Assembly (NCBI GenBank): GCA_019636345.1
Contig: JAHBXQ010000006.1
Coordinates: forward strand, 271,431 to 335,430
DNA from: Pirellulales bacterium
Lineage (GTDB): Bacteria; Planctomycetota; Planctomycetia; Pirellulales; Lacipirellulaceae
DNA: 64,000 nt
Reading direction: 5' to 3'
The position numbers and the translations under genes are program-made. Below the pieces are notes generated by a model, which was not told the origin of the DNA, did no database searches, and saw only the letters and a list, made by a program, of their open reading frames with translations. Positions 45,212 to 54,768 of the stretch are shown piece by piece (positions within the stretch are counted from its first letter, which is position 1; each line of letters begins with the position of its first letter).

Positions 45212-45976
45212 ATGATGTCCTCGCCGCCCGTTCGCGAAGTCGCCCTGGCATTTCTTGCGCATCCTGATGATGCGGAGATCCTGTGTGCCGGGACATTGAT
45301 TCGACTTGCCGACGCTGGCTGGGAGATCCATCTCGCAACGGCGACGGCGGGCGATTGCGGATCCACTACGCTGGCCCCGGATGTCATCGCCTCGATCCGC
45401 CGCGGCGAGAGCGAAGCCGCTGCTCGACAGATTGGCGCCCGCTACCACTGCCTGGAAGAGCGAGACGTGCAAGTGGTCGCAGACAAACCGACCCTTCGCA
45501 AGGCGATCGATCTGTTCCGTCAAATTGCTCCTTCGATCGTGTTCACGCATCCGCGCCGCGACTACATGTTGGACCACGAGCAGGTCCACTTGCTTGCTCG
45601 AGCCGCAAGCTTCAGCTTTCCGATTCCCAATGCATCGACGATTCCTGTGCAGGCCGGGTCGATCGTGCCGTGGCTGTACTATTGCGATCCGTTGGATGGT
45701 TACGACCCTTACACGGGCGAACCGGCTCCCGCGACCACGAGCGTCAATATCGCCGAAGTGCTGCAACGGAAAACCGAGATGCTTGCTTGTCATGCTTCTC
45801 AACGAGAGTGGCTGCGCGCCCATCACGGAATTGACGAGTACGTTCTCGCCATGACAAGGCACGTAGCGCGGCGGGGACGTGAACGAGGGGTTCCCTACGC
45901 GGAAGCATTCGCCCAGCACCGCGGTCATGCCTATCCGCAGACTGATCTTTTGTTCGAACTGTTCGGGGAGGCGTAG
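45212..45976 (+). CDS. PIG-L family deacetylase
   Basis: The start at 45212 (MMSSPPVREVALAF) gives 254 residues. The open frame upstream only overlaps the DUF1559 end. The zinc/catalytic motif AHPDDAE (His17, Asp19, Asp20) and a second site in RRDYMLDHEQVH match PIG-L/LmbE deacetylases, which remove acetyl groups from N-acetylglucosaminyl compounds. It lies three bases before a NagB-family gene, suggesting deacetylation followed by deamination/isomerisation of an amino sugar. Substrate unproven. Confidence 0.92.
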   Translation: MMSSPPVREVALAFLAHPDDAEILCAGTLIRLADAGWEIHLATATAGDCGSTTLAPDVIASIRRGESEAAARQIGARYHCLEERDVQVVADKPTLRKAIDLFRQIAPSIVFTHPRRDYMLDHEQVHLLARAASFSFPIPNASTIPVQAGSIVPWLYYCDPLDGYDPYTGEPAPATTSVNIAEVLQRKTEMLACHASQREWLRAHHGIDEYVLAMTRHVARRGRERGVPYAEAFAQHRGHAYPQTDLLFELFGEA

Positions 45977-45979
45977 GCG

Positions 45980-46906
45980 ATGGGACGTCCGCTTAGCAAA
46001 GTCGCTCCGGACTGGTGGGACTACACGACGCTTGACTCGGAACTGCTGCGCGACGCGGCGAACCTTTCCGCGACGGACCTCGCGGAACTGTCGCGAGACG
46101 GCTTTCATGTCGCCATCTACGACACGCTCGAAGAGTTTTACTGCGCCGAGGCCCTGGAGTACGTCGCAGCGTGGCGGAAATCGTCGGCCGATGCGCCGGC
46201 AGGGATTTGCGGCCCGATCGGCCCTACCGAACAACTCCCGCTGGTGGCGACGATTGTCAACGCCTTGGATCTCGATCTTCGCGACGCGCATTTCTGGGGC
46301 ATGGACGAATGGGTCGAGGACGGGCGACCGGTCGCTCCCGATCACCCTCTTTCGTTCGCGAAGGCCGATTTGGAGTTGTGCTTCAATCGGATCCGACGCG
46401 AACTTCGCATGGCCGACGCGAACATCCACTTTCCGATCGAAATCGCTGAGTACCAACGCAGCTTTCGCGACATTCGTTGCGTCCTCATGCAAGGCGGCCA
46501 AGGCGAGGTAAAGCACTGGGCGTTCAATGATCCGCCTCGACGAACCGGCGCCTACAAGGATCAACCTCCGAGCCCGTCAGAATATCGTCAACTCGCAACG
46601 CGAATCACCGATCTCCATCCCATGACGGTCATTCAGAACGCACGCACGTCGGGCGGCGGCTACGTGCCGCAGGTGCCCACGACAGCGGTTACCGTCGGGC
46701 CGGTCGAGACTTGGCAGTCCGAATGCGTTTCCATTTGGCACCCCGGGCATCACGACAATCCGTTTGGCATCCGATTATCCGCGCTCATGATCAGCAAAGG
46801 TATCGCGGACGCCTCGGTTCCCATGTCGCTGCTGGCTGAGCATCCCAACGTACGCTTTAGTTACTATCGAGGCGGCATTGGCGAAGTCGAGGTTCAAATG
46901 CACTAA
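45980..46906 (+). CDS. Glucosamine-6-phosphate deaminase/isomerase family (NagB-like)
   Basis: 308 residues with the NagB/6-phosphogluconolactonase-fold signature [14 protein letters not shown], where Asp109 aligns with the conserved NagB aspartate, and a phosphate-contact-like [11 protein letters not shown] segment. The N-terminus (WWDYTTLD) and C-terminus are longer and more divergent than in classical NagB. Paired with the PIG-L deacetylase, it would convert a deacetylated amino sugar to a keto sugar and ammonia. Annotation as the exact NagB enzyme is not secure. Confidence 0.85.
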   Translation: MGRPLSKVAPDWWDYTTLDSELLRDAANLSATDLAELSRDGFHVAIYDTLEEFYCAEALEYVAAWRKSSADAPAGICGPIGPTEQLPLVATIVNALDLDLRDAHFWGMDEWVEDGRPVAPDHPLSFAKADLELCFNRIRRELRMADANIHFPIEIAEYQRSFRDIRCVLMQGGQGEVKHWAFNDPPRRTGAYKDQPPSPSEYRQLATRITDLHPMTVIQNARTSGGGYVPQVPTTAVTVGPVETWQSECVSIWHPGHHDNPFGIRLSALMISKGIADASVPMSLLAEHPNVRFSYYRGGIGEVEVQMH

Positions 46907-47235
46907 AGGGGATTTGCGGAACGCCTCGACGGCAAGCTCATGGTTGCAGCATCGAGTCGTTTCTTGAATCTCCGGTCCCTTGACGTAGCAAGAAAGACTG
47001 TCACGAGTCTCTTCCTGCTGGCATGATTGAGTGCACATCTTCGCAGTAAAGGGGCCGTTCGCGACAAAGCGGGGACGGTTCACTCGGACAGTGATCTCGA
47101 GGACGCTCGCCATGTGCGGAGACGTCGCGCTGCGTCCTGACGACGGCAACAAAGTTCCGAGGACTTCCGATCGGTTGCCAGTGCCGAGTCGCACGTCATG
47201 CGACGTTGATCAACGATCCAACTGCCGTTAGGCAA
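46907..47235. other. Intergenic region (about 330 bp)
   Basis: Between the NagB-like gene and the threonine-synthase-like gene, both on the plus strand. No supported gene, repeat or terminator seen. Confidence 0.45.
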
Positions 47236-48348
47236 ATGAGGCAATGCATGAGCATCTGGCGATGGCGTGAACTAGGCAAGCGGGTCGACCAGAGACTCCA
47301 AGCGTCGCTCGGAGAAGGAGACACAGCGACAATCGCCTCGCGACGAATTTCGGCCGAGGTTGGGCTTCCGCATTTGTGGTTCAAGCTGGAGAGCGGCAAC
47401 CCAACCGGTTCCTACAAGGACCGTTTCGCAGCGGCGGCAATTTCCCACATGCGAGAGACCCGCAAACGACGTTGCGTCACAACTTCGAGCGGTAACACCG
47501 GTTCAGCATTGGCTGCCTACTGCGCGGCCTACGGCCTCGACTGCCATATCGCGATCGTCGAGGGGGCGCCAGCGGGGAAGCTTGTGCAGATGCTGGCCTA
47601 CGGAGCTCAATTGTTTCGCGTTCGAGGCTTCGGCTTTGATCCGCTTGTCACGGAGCGGACTTTTTCGACGCTCGAAGCGATCGGTCGCCAGCAGGACGCG
47701 TCGCTGCAGATCAGCGCCTATCGCTATAGTCCCGACGGCATGGTCGGAGTGCAGACAATCAGCTACGAACTGGCGACTCAGTTGGACGCGATTGACCATG
47801 TCTTCACCCCAGCCGGAGGAGGAGGACTGACTTGGGCGGTCGCCAAAGGCTTTCGTGACCTCGTCGAAAACGGCTGCTTGCCGAGAATGCCTGGCATTCA
47901 CTGCGTTCAGCCGGAAGGCAACGCAACGATCACCGCTCCGCTGCGGGCCGGAGGGCAGCATGCCGTGGCCGTTCAATCGAAGACGCGCATTAGCGGCTTG
48001 CAGGTGCCCACCGTGATCGACGGCGACGGCGCCATTGCCGCTTGTCGAGAGTCGGCCGGGACCGGTTTCACGGTCTCTGACGACGAAGTCTTCCAGGCAC
48101 AGCGTCGTATGGCTCGCAGCGAGGGTATCTTTTGCGAACCGGCGGGGGCCGTTGCGCTGGCTGGATGTCTCAAGGCCCTCGCCACAGGCGAGATCGACGC
48201 GACGGACTCCTGCGTCTGCCTTGTGACAGGCAGCGGCTTCAAAGACTTGGCTGCTGCCGAAGCGATGTGCGACTTGTCGGCCTGTCCCCTGGTGGACGAT
48301 TGCGAACTGAGCGAGCTGATGTCAAGTCGGCCTAGCGGTCAGGTATGA
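47236..48348 (+). CDS. Threonine synthase-like PLP enzyme (fold type II)
   Basis: The ATG at 47236 gives 370 residues. ATG 47248 is an alternative and a TTG at 47206 would extend it. ESGNPTGSYKDRFA carries the Schiff-base Lys, TTSSGNTGSALAAYCAAYG the phosphate-binding Asn/Gly loop region, and TPAGGGGLTWAV the Gly-rich phosphate cup. Threonine synthase, diaminopropionate and threonine dehydratase families share these. In this catabolic setting it may be a beta-eliminase or replacement enzyme. It ends convergent with the M24 gene, with 17 bp of 3' overlap. Confidence 0.88.
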   Translation: MRQCMSIWRWRELGKRVDQRLQASLGEGDTATIASRRISAEVGLPHLWFKLESGNPTGSYKDRFAAAAISHMRETRKRRCVTTSSGNTGSALAAYCAAYGLDCHIAIVEGAPAGKLVQMLAYGAQLFRVRGFGFDPLVTERTFSTLEAIGRQQDASLQISAYRYSPDGMVGVQTISYELATQLDAIDHVFTPAGGGGLTWAVAKGFRDLVENGCLPRMPGIHCVQPEGNATITAPLRAGGQHAVAVQSKTRISGLQVPTVIDGDGAIAACRESAGTGFTVSDDEVFQAQRRMARSEGIFCEPAGAVALAGCLKALATGEIDATDSCVCLVTGSGFKDLAAAEAMCDLSACPLVDDCELSELMSSRPSGQV

Positions 48349-49435
48349 CCAGTTCCTGAGGGAACGTGCTGAGCTTCGTCGATCCGCCCGCCGTAATCCA
48401 ATAGTCGTCCTCGATGCGAACGCCGCCGCCCAAGTCCGGTCCGTACAGACCTGGTTCCACAGCCACCAAGTCGCCAAGTTGCAGCGTATCGTTCCAATGA
48501 GGATTGAGTCGCGGCGATTCGTGAGCGTTGAGCCCCGTCCCGTGACCAAGATGATGAGGAAACGTCCACGGGTGTACGCCGGACAGCATACCGCGAACTT
48601 CGTCGTATAGGTGCATTCCCGAGACGCCGTGCTTCGCATTTTGCTCAACGTAACGCAATGCTTCGAGGACGAGCAAGGCGGCCTCCTGCTGCTTTGACGT
48701 CGGCTGACCATTGACCACGAACGTCCGGCACAGATCGCAGCGATAGCCGCGCACGCTCACAGCAACGTCTAGAGGCATGAGTTCGCCCGCCAGAACCGCT
48801 CTTCGCCGCGGCGGTCCCCCCGGGGTCCCCGCCTGAAAGTCGTTTCCAAGTTCCTCGATCGGGACGCCCAGCTCTTTGACAGCCGCAGACTGCATTTCCG
48901 CGTACAGATCGATCTCTCGCACGCCGGGAGCCAGTATCTGGCGGGCCCGTGCGTAGGCTGCTTCGCATCCTCGAATGGCGTGGCGAACAAGCTCGACTTC
49001 GTCAGCATCCTTGGTGCGTCGAAGATCTAGCAATGTGGGGGAAATGTCCCTCCATCGGGGCGACTCGAGCCATAGCAATTCCGGGGAATCCGTGCCCACC
49101 CGCCCTGAAGTCGGGAGCACGTCCTTGATGCGATGGAAGGAGGCGGCGTACGGGTCCTGCAGCATCGTCCCGAGACGGTTTTCCGTTACGCCCAAACAGC
49201 GATCGGCTGCAAATTCACCAGTCGCCAAACGTTCCGGAACGGCCAAAACGCTGGTGCCCTCCGCGGAAACGTACAGCAGCGCAGCGTCGTGGGGGGTCGG
49301 CCAGAAACCTGTGAAGTATTGAATGTGGCGGCGATCTTTGATCAGGGCGCCTTCGATCGCCAAACCGGCGAACTGACTGACAAGGCGGCTTTGCCGGGTG
49401 CGACAACCCGCCGGGCAAAGTGCGAGGGAATCCAT
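48332..49435 (-). CDS. M24-family Xaa-Pro aminopeptidase-like metallopeptidase
   Basis: 367 residues: N-terminal creatinase-like domain (about 1-140) and pita-bread catalytic domain. Metal ligands are visible in order: Asp in PLDVAVSVRGYRCDLCRTF (two Asp), His in HHLGHGTGLNAHE, Glu in VAVEPGLY and Glu in VRIEDDYWI. Such enzymes hydrolyse X-Pro peptides or, in creatinase, C-N bonds. Divergent from RraA, convergent with the threonine-synthase-like gene. Substrate unknown. Confidence 0.92.
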   Translation of the reverse strand: MDSLALCPAGCRTRQSRLVSQFAGLAIEGALIKDRRHIQYFTGFWPTPHDAALLYVSAEGTSVLAVPERLATGEFAADRCLGVTENRLGTMLQDPYAASFHRIKDVLPTSGRVGTDSPELLWLESPRWRDISPTLLDLRRTKDADEVELVRHAIRGCEAAYARARQILAPGVREIDLYAEMQSAAVKELGVPIEELGNDFQAGTPGGPPRRRAVLAGELMPLDVAVSVRGYRCDLCRTFVVNGQPTSKQQEAALLVLEALRYVEQNAKHGVSGMHLYDEVRGMLSGVHPWTFPHHLGHGTGLNAHESPRLNPHWNDTLQLGDLVAVEPGLYGPDLGGGVRIEDDYWITAGGSTKLSTFPQELVIPDR

Positions 49436-49501
49436 GGCCGGCCTCCCCCGTGAGGCTGTTTCAGGTTGCGGCGGTCAAACGACCCAGATAGAATGTTGAT
49501 G

Positions 49502-49514
49502 TGTTAAAGTAACA
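49502..49514. promoter_or_regulatory. Palindrome TGTTA-AAG-TAACA between divergent M24 and RraA genes
   Basis: Five-base perfect arms with a three-base spacer, in the AT-rich part of the intergenic region. It could be an operator for either gene. Short arms make chance occurrence possible. Confidence 0.25.
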
Positions 49515-49646
49515 TGGTCCGGCTGCACTCGCTAGAGTTCTCGATCCTTATCGAGGAGCTATCGGGCGACAATGCAGGCTGGTGTTCCGTGAAGAGGCAA
49601 CGAAGCGAACTGCCGGCAAGCAGGTGCTCGGAGTTCCTAGGAAATC

Positions 49647-50324
49647 ATGGCAGTTATGCCCGAATCCTTACTTACGTCGTCCTCACCGCTCCGAATCGAA
49701 CCCGCCCTCTGGGGCCAGTGGGGCAGCGCCTGCGTTTCGGATGCACTGCGAGCGCTCGGTCGGGCGTTTCAATCTCTCGAAGGCTCGTTCCCCGGCTTGA
49801 CGCCGGAGCATCGTCTCGCGGGGCCGGCCTTTACAGTTCGCTGCTATCCCGGAGCGACATGGGCGCTTGAGCAGGCGCTTGAATTGGCTTCGCCCGGCGA
49901 CGTCCTGGTCGTCGACGCTGGAGGACGCCCCGACCTCATCGTGATGGGGGCGCTGATGTCGCAGCGAGCTTGTTCTCGCGGACTGGCAGGCGCTGTCGTC
50001 GATGGCGCCGTTCGAGACGTCGACGAAATCATTGCCATCGGGCTCCCGGTCTTCGCTCGTCATATTTGTCCGCGTGCCGGGACTCATGCTGAAATCGGAG
50101 AATGGCAAACGACGATTTGTTGCGGTCGCGTCCCAGTAAATCCCGGCGATTGGGTGGTCGCCGACCGGTCGGGGGTCACAATCGTTCCGGCCAGCATGTA
50201 CGAAGAAACGGCGGCGGAAGCTGCGCTAATTTTCGAACGCGAGTTGCTGACGGCCGAGCTCTTGCGATCCGGCGAGAGCCTGAACGCGGCGGCGGTCGCG
50301 GCTCGCCATGAGACAGGACATTGA
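49647..50324 (+). CDS. RraA family protein (HMG/CHA aldolase-like)
   Basis: 225 residues, ATG with AGGA six bases upstream. The fold signature GDVLVVDAGGRPDLIVMGALM, GAVVDGAVRDVDEI and GDWVVADRSGVTIVP match the RraA/HMG aldolase family, where the GAVVDGxVRD Arg and Asp line the active site. Family members act as class II pyruvate aldolases or oxaloacetate decarboxylases; a few regulate RNase E. In this catabolic cluster an aldolase role is more likely. Confidence 0.9.
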   Translation: MAVMPESLLTSSSPLRIEPALWGQWGSACVSDALRALGRAFQSLEGSFPGLTPEHRLAGPAFTVRCYPGATWALEQALELASPGDVLVVDAGGRPDLIVMGALMSQRACSRGLAGAVVDGAVRDVDEIIAIGLPVFARHICPRAGTHAEIGEWQTTICCGRVPVNPGDWVVADRSGVTIVPASMYEETAAEAALIFERELLTAELLRSGESLNAAAVAARHETGH

Positions 50325-51342
50325 GTCCCAACTCATGAATCTGCATTGGCATAGCGAAACGTTCTGCTACGCCTGGGGCCCGCATCAGCCGACTCTTCGG
50401 TTGCCGAGCGGTTCCGCCGTGGCGGTCGCTTGTCCCGACGCCGACAACGGCCTGGCCGACGGCAGCGACCTGCCTCGGCATCGGCGGCAGGTCCCCTCCA
50501 GCGCAACATTTCTCGAAGCGAATCCTCTGGCAGGGCCGATTTACGTCGAAGGAGTCACTGAACGGGATTCGCTGGCCGTAGAATTGCAGGCCATCGAACT
50601 CACCCGCGATTACGGCCTAACGCTGCTTGCCCCAGACCATGGACTGCTGTCGAGAACCGAGGCATTGGGGATGCAGCCGGCTGCGGGCGAATCGATCCCG
50701 CGCCATCTCTATCGCTGGCGAATCGATGTCCCAAACGGCCTCGCCGAAGTCGCGAATCCCCTGGGATGCGACCAGCTACGAATCCCTTTGCAGCCGACGT
50801 TAGGATGCCTCGGAGTCTGTCCGCCGCGGGGGCAAGTAGAGTCAAGCTTATGCGCTGGAGTCTACGGCGGGAATCTGGACTTGCCGCTGCTAAGACCCGG
50901 CGCCACGATCTGGCTGCCTGTTTACGAACCGGGAGGGCTGCTCATGCTCGGCGACATTCACGCCGCGCAAGGGCCCGGCGAGATCGTGGGGGGCGGAATC
51001 GAGACCAGCGGAGTCGTTTATATCGCTGTCCGGCGAATTCCCAATCGGCCAACGCCGGCGCCCCGGCTGCTCGTCGACGGCAAGCTGTTCGCCGTCGCTA
51101 CGGCGTCTGATCTGCGAACCGCAGTGAGCACCGCTTACGCACGACTCCTGGATTGGTTAGCAGCGGATCTTGGGCTCAATCGCTGGGACGCTTATCAGTT
51201 AGTCAGCCAAGCGGGTCATTTCGAACTTGGGGGCATCGCCATCGCGCCCCATGTCACAGCGGCCGCAGGTTTGCCCGTCGACCTATTGCCCGACCACAGC
51301 CGGCAGGAGCTTAAGCAATGGCAGTCGTCCGCTGGGGAGTAG
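50308..51342 (+). CDS. Acetamidase/formamidase family amidohydrolase
   Basis: 344 residues; an ATG at 50335 would avoid the 17-nt overlap with RraA. The conserved core YGGNLDLPLLRPGATIWLPV, GGLLMLGDIHAAQGPGE and IVGGGIETS matches FmdA/AmdA enzymes, with the zinc-binding GDxHAxQGxGE motif intact. They release ammonia from short amides. Overlaps the next gene by 25 nt, so tightly co-expressed. Natural substrate here unknown. Confidence 0.92.
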   Translation: MRQDIESQLMNLHWHSETFCYAWGPHQPTLRLPSGSAVAVACPDADNGLADGSDLPRHRRQVPSSATFLEANPLAGPIYVEGVTERDSLAVELQAIELTRDYGLTLLAPDHGLLSRTEALGMQPAAGESIPRHLYRWRIDVPNGLAEVANPLGCDQLRIPLQPTLGCLGVCPPRGQVESSLCAGVYGGNLDLPLLRPGATIWLPVYEPGGLLMLGDIHAAQGPGEIVGGGIETSGVVYIAVRRIPNRPTPAPRLLVDGKLFAVATASDLRTAVSTAYARLLDWLAADLGLNRWDAYQLVSQAGHFELGGIAIAPHVTAAAGLPVDLLPDHSRQELKQWQSSAGE

Positions 51343-52397
51343 TTGGAGCTGGCGGGATCGCCCGCCGCCGCATGATTCCTGAAGGGATTCTCACAGTTCC
51401 TGAAGCACAGTTGGAGATCGTCTACGCTCCGAACTCGGGGCACGACGTAGCCAAGCAATTCGGCGTGCGCGCGGCAGATCGCGAAGAAGACGTTTATGCC
51501 GCCGGACTGGACGCCGTGTACGTCGCTAGCCCCGTCGATTGCCATCGTCGGCAAGTCGAGCAAGCGGCCGCCGCCGGGCTTCATGTCCTCTGCGAGAAGC
51601 CGCTGGCCCTGAACGTCGACGACGCACGCTCGATGGTCGAGGCATGCGAGGACGCTGGGGTTCTGCTGGGCGTCGGGTTCATGATGCGGCACCATCCTCA
51701 TCACCAGCGCGCCGCAGCCCTGGTGCAAAGCGACGCGATTGGCGTTCCGGTCTATGCGCGCGCCCAACTGTCGTACTGGTATCCGCCGCTGGCGGGCGCT
51801 TGGCGTCAGATGCCCGAACGCGGCGGAGGCGGAGCCTTGCCGGATCTTGCTTCGCATTGCATCGACTTGCTTGAGTACATCCTTGGGGCGACAGTGCACA
51901 GTGTCTTCTGTCATAAGGCCCAACGGGTCCATTCGTACTCCGTCGAAGACACCATCGTGATACTCCTGGAGTTTTCAACCGGGGTCGTTGCGACAGTCGA
52001 CTGCCTGTTCAGCACCCCGGATGCGGGCGTACGCAATCGGCTGGAACTCTACGGCTCCCAAGGTTCGCTATTGGCGGAGAACACGCTCGGCCAAATTCAA
52101 ACCGGGACGCTGGAGCTCACTGCCACGGGCCCCGCCGACAAGGACGTCGTCGACCCTTCACTCGTGAATCCTGCGTCAACCGTGGCATACTCCCTGCCCC
52201 AGGGGAATCTGTATCACTCCCAGGTCGTCGACTTCTGCGATGCGATTCGACATGGTTGTCCGCCCGTCGCTTCGGGACGCCAAGGATTGTGGATACAATC
52301 CGTCCTGGCTGGCTGCAGGCAATCAGCAAGCGAGGACAGGAGAGTCGAACTCGATCCCGTCGACTTTGTTGCCGCGGCAATCCGCCGCGGCGAATGA
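51318..52397 (+). CDS. Gfo/Idh/MocA-family oxidoreductase
   Basis: 359 residues; the ATG at 51318 has AGGAG eight bases upstream inside the acetamidase gene. Rossmann motif WGVVGAGGIARRR, catalytic-lysine signature CEKPLALNV, and substrate-domain GGGGALPDLASHCIDLLEYI. Oxidises or reduces a sugar or polyol with NAD(P). Third member of an overlapping plus-strand set with RraA and acetamidase. Confidence 0.92.
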   Translation: MAVVRWGVVGAGGIARRRMIPEGILTVPEAQLEIVYAPNSGHDVAKQFGVRAADREEDVYAAGLDAVYVASPVDCHRRQVEQAAAAGLHVLCEKPLALNVDDARSMVEACEDAGVLLGVGFMMRHHPHHQRAAALVQSDAIGVPVYARAQLSYWYPPLAGAWRQMPERGGGGALPDLASHCIDLLEYILGATVHSVFCHKAQRVHSYSVEDTIVILLEFSTGVVATVDCLFSTPDAGVRNRLELYGSQGSLLAENTLGQIQTGTLELTATGPADKDVVDPSLVNPASTVAYSLPQGNLYHSQVVDFCDAIRHGCPPVASGRQGLWIQSVLAGCRQSASEDRRVELDPVDFVAAAIRRGE

Positions 52398-52620
52398 CTG
52401 TGCGGGCTCGTAACGGAGCGCGGAGAAATTGAGAAGATCTGGCATTTCCCCCCGCGCCACGGGTAGCATGATTAAGCACGTGAACAGGCGGGTTGCCGAG
52501 GACTGAGCCTGGCGATTATGGCTCTCCGAGATGCATTAGTTTCCTGATCTGCCGGCCGCGCCGCGTCCGACCTCCACACTGTCATCGTGCATTTCAGCAC
52601 CATCTCACTCAAAGCGGATC

Positions 52621-53865
52621 ATGGAATCTCCCAACATAGGCAATTCGGAACTGATCACCCAGGTGAATCGGTGTCTCGTTCTCCAAGCAGTGCGCCGATT
52701 GCAGCCGACGTACCGAGCTGAGGTGTCGCGTTGGACAAATCTCAACCCGGCGACCGTCACTGGCATTGTGACCGACCTGATCAAGAGCAATTTGCTGAAA
52801 GAAGTCGCCGGCGGCGTCCCGGCGCCAGGGCCGACTGGAGGGCGCCCTCCCACGATGCTCGAACTCAACAAGAATGCTCGTCGATTCCTGGCGATCGATA
52901 TTGAGCCTGAGCTCGTTCGCGTCGCGATCGTGGACCTGACGCTCAATTTGGTGAAGTACGAGGAGCAGGTAGTCGATCGGCATAGCCAGCCGGCTGCTGT
53001 AATCAACGAGATCATACGGCTGTGCGAGGATATGCTCAGTCACGGCCGGCGCGGTCGTATCGACGGCATAGGCTTGAGCCTTCCCGGACTCATAGACCGC
53101 GAGCAAGGAATCCTGATCAGTTCCACGAACTTACCAAAGTGGCGGAACGTGCCGATTCGCGACATGATCGCCGAACGGCTCGGGCATGCACCGCAACTCG
53201 AAAGGTCGTTTCACCTTGCCGCGATGCATGAGGATTGGATTGATCGCTCGAGCCAAAACAACACGAAATTGATCCTGTCTCTACGAACCGGCATCGGCAT
53301 GAGCGTGGTTCGGCAGGGAGAAGTCTATCAAGGCGCCGGAGGATTCGACGGAGAAGTCGGGCATACTGTTATCGACCTCAACGGCGAGTTGTGCGAATGC
53401 GGAAACCGGGGTTGCTTGGAAACGTTTGTCAGCGCCGACGCCGTTAGGAAACGAGTCGAGCACATGTTGCGGAAGGGCCGCTGCCGAGCCGCCGCTGCGG
53501 CCGTCGCAAAGGGCGAATTGCTCCGGCCCGAGCTTGTCTATCGACTTGCGAAGGAGGGCGATGAAGATTGCACGGAAATTGTGCGCGACGTCGGGCGATA
53601 CGTCGGCTTGGCCGCGGCCAATCTGGTCAATTTGCTGGCCCCTGACGCACTCGTCGTCTGCGGATCGATCGATACGGCCGAAGAGATCTTGCTCGAGGCG
53701 ATTCGAGAACAGATCTCCGAGCGCGTGCTGCCGCAATTGAGAGGGCACCTCACGGTCCGTTTGGCCGCCGCCAAGGAGAAAGCCCCGCTTCTGGGTGCCG
53801 CCGTACTCGTGGCGCGGGACTTGTTCGACCTTCCCCGGTTGGCTCATCCGCAATCCGCGCTGTAG
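52621..53865 (+). CDS. ROK-family transcriptional regulator (NagC/XylR-like)
   Basis: 414 residues. An N-terminal winged helix (about 8-65, YRAEVSRWTNLNPATVTGIV) precedes a ROK domain with GIGLSLPGLIDREQG, GEVGHTVIDLNGELCECGNRG and the zinc-binding CECGNRGCLE. In ROK kinases the catalytic Asp lies in an NDAN motif. Here that position reads SFHLAAMHE, so sugar kinase activity is not expected. It likely represses nearby catabolic genes and responds to an amino sugar or its phosphate. Confidence 0.92.
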   Translation: MESPNIGNSELITQVNRCLVLQAVRRLQPTYRAEVSRWTNLNPATVTGIVTDLIKSNLLKEVAGGVPAPGPTGGRPPTMLELNKNARRFLAIDIEPELVRVAIVDLTLNLVKYEEQVVDRHSQPAAVINEIIRLCEDMLSHGRRGRIDGIGLSLPGLIDREQGILISSTNLPKWRNVPIRDMIAERLGHAPQLERSFHLAAMHEDWIDRSSQNNTKLILSLRTGIGMSVVRQGEVYQGAGGFDGEVGHTVIDLNGELCECGNRGCLETFVSADAVRKRVEHMLRKGRCRAAAAAVAKGELLRPELVYRLAKEGDEDCTEIVRDVGRYVGLAAANLVNLLAPDALVVCGSIDTAEEILLEAIREQISERVLPQLRGHLTVRLAAAKEKAPLLGAAVLVARDLFDLPRLAHPQSAL

Positions 53866-53880
53866 GACGAAGACGAGCCC

Positions 53881-54711
53881 ATGTCCGATCTCCTTGCGGA
53901 ACCGGCCCCGCTTACGCCCGTGTTCCTCCTCGTCGGGCAGTCAAATATGCTCGGCACGACGTGCCTGGAGGAACAGGCCTCCGATCCCGGTCGAAACACG
54001 GCCGACAAACACGTGGAATTCGCGTGGTCGAACGTTCACGCCTTGAATACGGAATACCCGCCGCGGTTGTACGGCAACTCAAACAACGAATTCCGGACGC
54101 TGCACGCCCAACAAGGCGAAGGAGCCGATCGAACGTTTTGGGGTCCTGAGTTCGCCTTCGCTCGTGCGATGCACGTCGCCGGTTGGCGTCGCCTCACGCT
54201 GATCAAGGTCAGTCGTGGAGGAGGGGGCAACACCTATTGGAGCCGCCGTGCGTTCTGCGAAGCTCCGGCGCAAGGGCACATGTGGGGACACCTTCTCGAC
54301 GTTCTCCGAGGCTGCCTTGATGCGTTGGTGGAGCAACGCGTGAGATTTCGCGTCTGCGGCCTGCTGTACCTCCAGGGGGAAAGCAACAGCGACGCTGAAG
54401 CGGCTGCGGCTGGACCGCGCCTGAACGCGTTTATCGACGATCTGCACGCATGGCTGGAGGCGAGATACGCCGGAGCGAGCGACGGCATGCACGCCGTCAT
54501 CGGAGAAATCGCCGCCAGCCAGTCCGACCCCCGCCGTGCGAAGACGGCGCGCCAGCACTTCGCACTGGCGACACATCGAGACGATGCGTCGTTCGTCGGG
54601 ACTCGCGACCTCGCGCTCAAGTCCGACGGCATCCATTTCGGCAAAGACGCTAAACTCGAAATCGGCCGCCGATTCGCGCGAGCTTACCTACTTGCACGCG
54701 ATCGCCTCTGA
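53881..54711 (+). CDS. Sialate O-acetylesterase-like (SASA family) carbohydrate esterase
   Basis: 276 residues, 15 bp after the ROK gene. SGNH-type catalytic blocks: FLLVGQSNMLG (Ser21), GLLYLQGESNSD (oxyanion-type Glu/Asn block) and LKSDGIHFGKDAKL (Asp and His). No signal peptide, so cytosolic. It would remove O-acetyl groups from acylated sugars, in keeping with the sialidases and the NanA-family lyase nearby. Confidence 0.9.
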   Translation: MSDLLAEPAPLTPVFLLVGQSNMLGTTCLEEQASDPGRNTADKHVEFAWSNVHALNTEYPPRLYGNSNNEFRTLHAQQGEGADRTFWGPEFAFARAMHVAGWRRLTLIKVSRGGGGNTYWSRRAFCEAPAQGHMWGHLLDVLRGCLDALVEQRVRFRVCGLLYLQGESNSDAEAAAAGPRLNAFIDDLHAWLEARYAGASDGMHAVIGEIAASQSDPRRAKTARQHFALATHRDDASFVGTRDLALKSDGIHFGKDAKLEIGRRFARAYLLARDRL

Positions 54712-54768
54712 CTCATTGCATACTGTTCTGTCTGCCCCGATTCTCGTTTTCAGAGATGCCGTTCAGCG

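Noticed and set aside
45110..46564. 484-residue minus-strand frame opposite the PIG-L and NagB-like genes
   Set aside because: It spans two recognisable plus-strand genes and shows only Arg-rich shadow composition.
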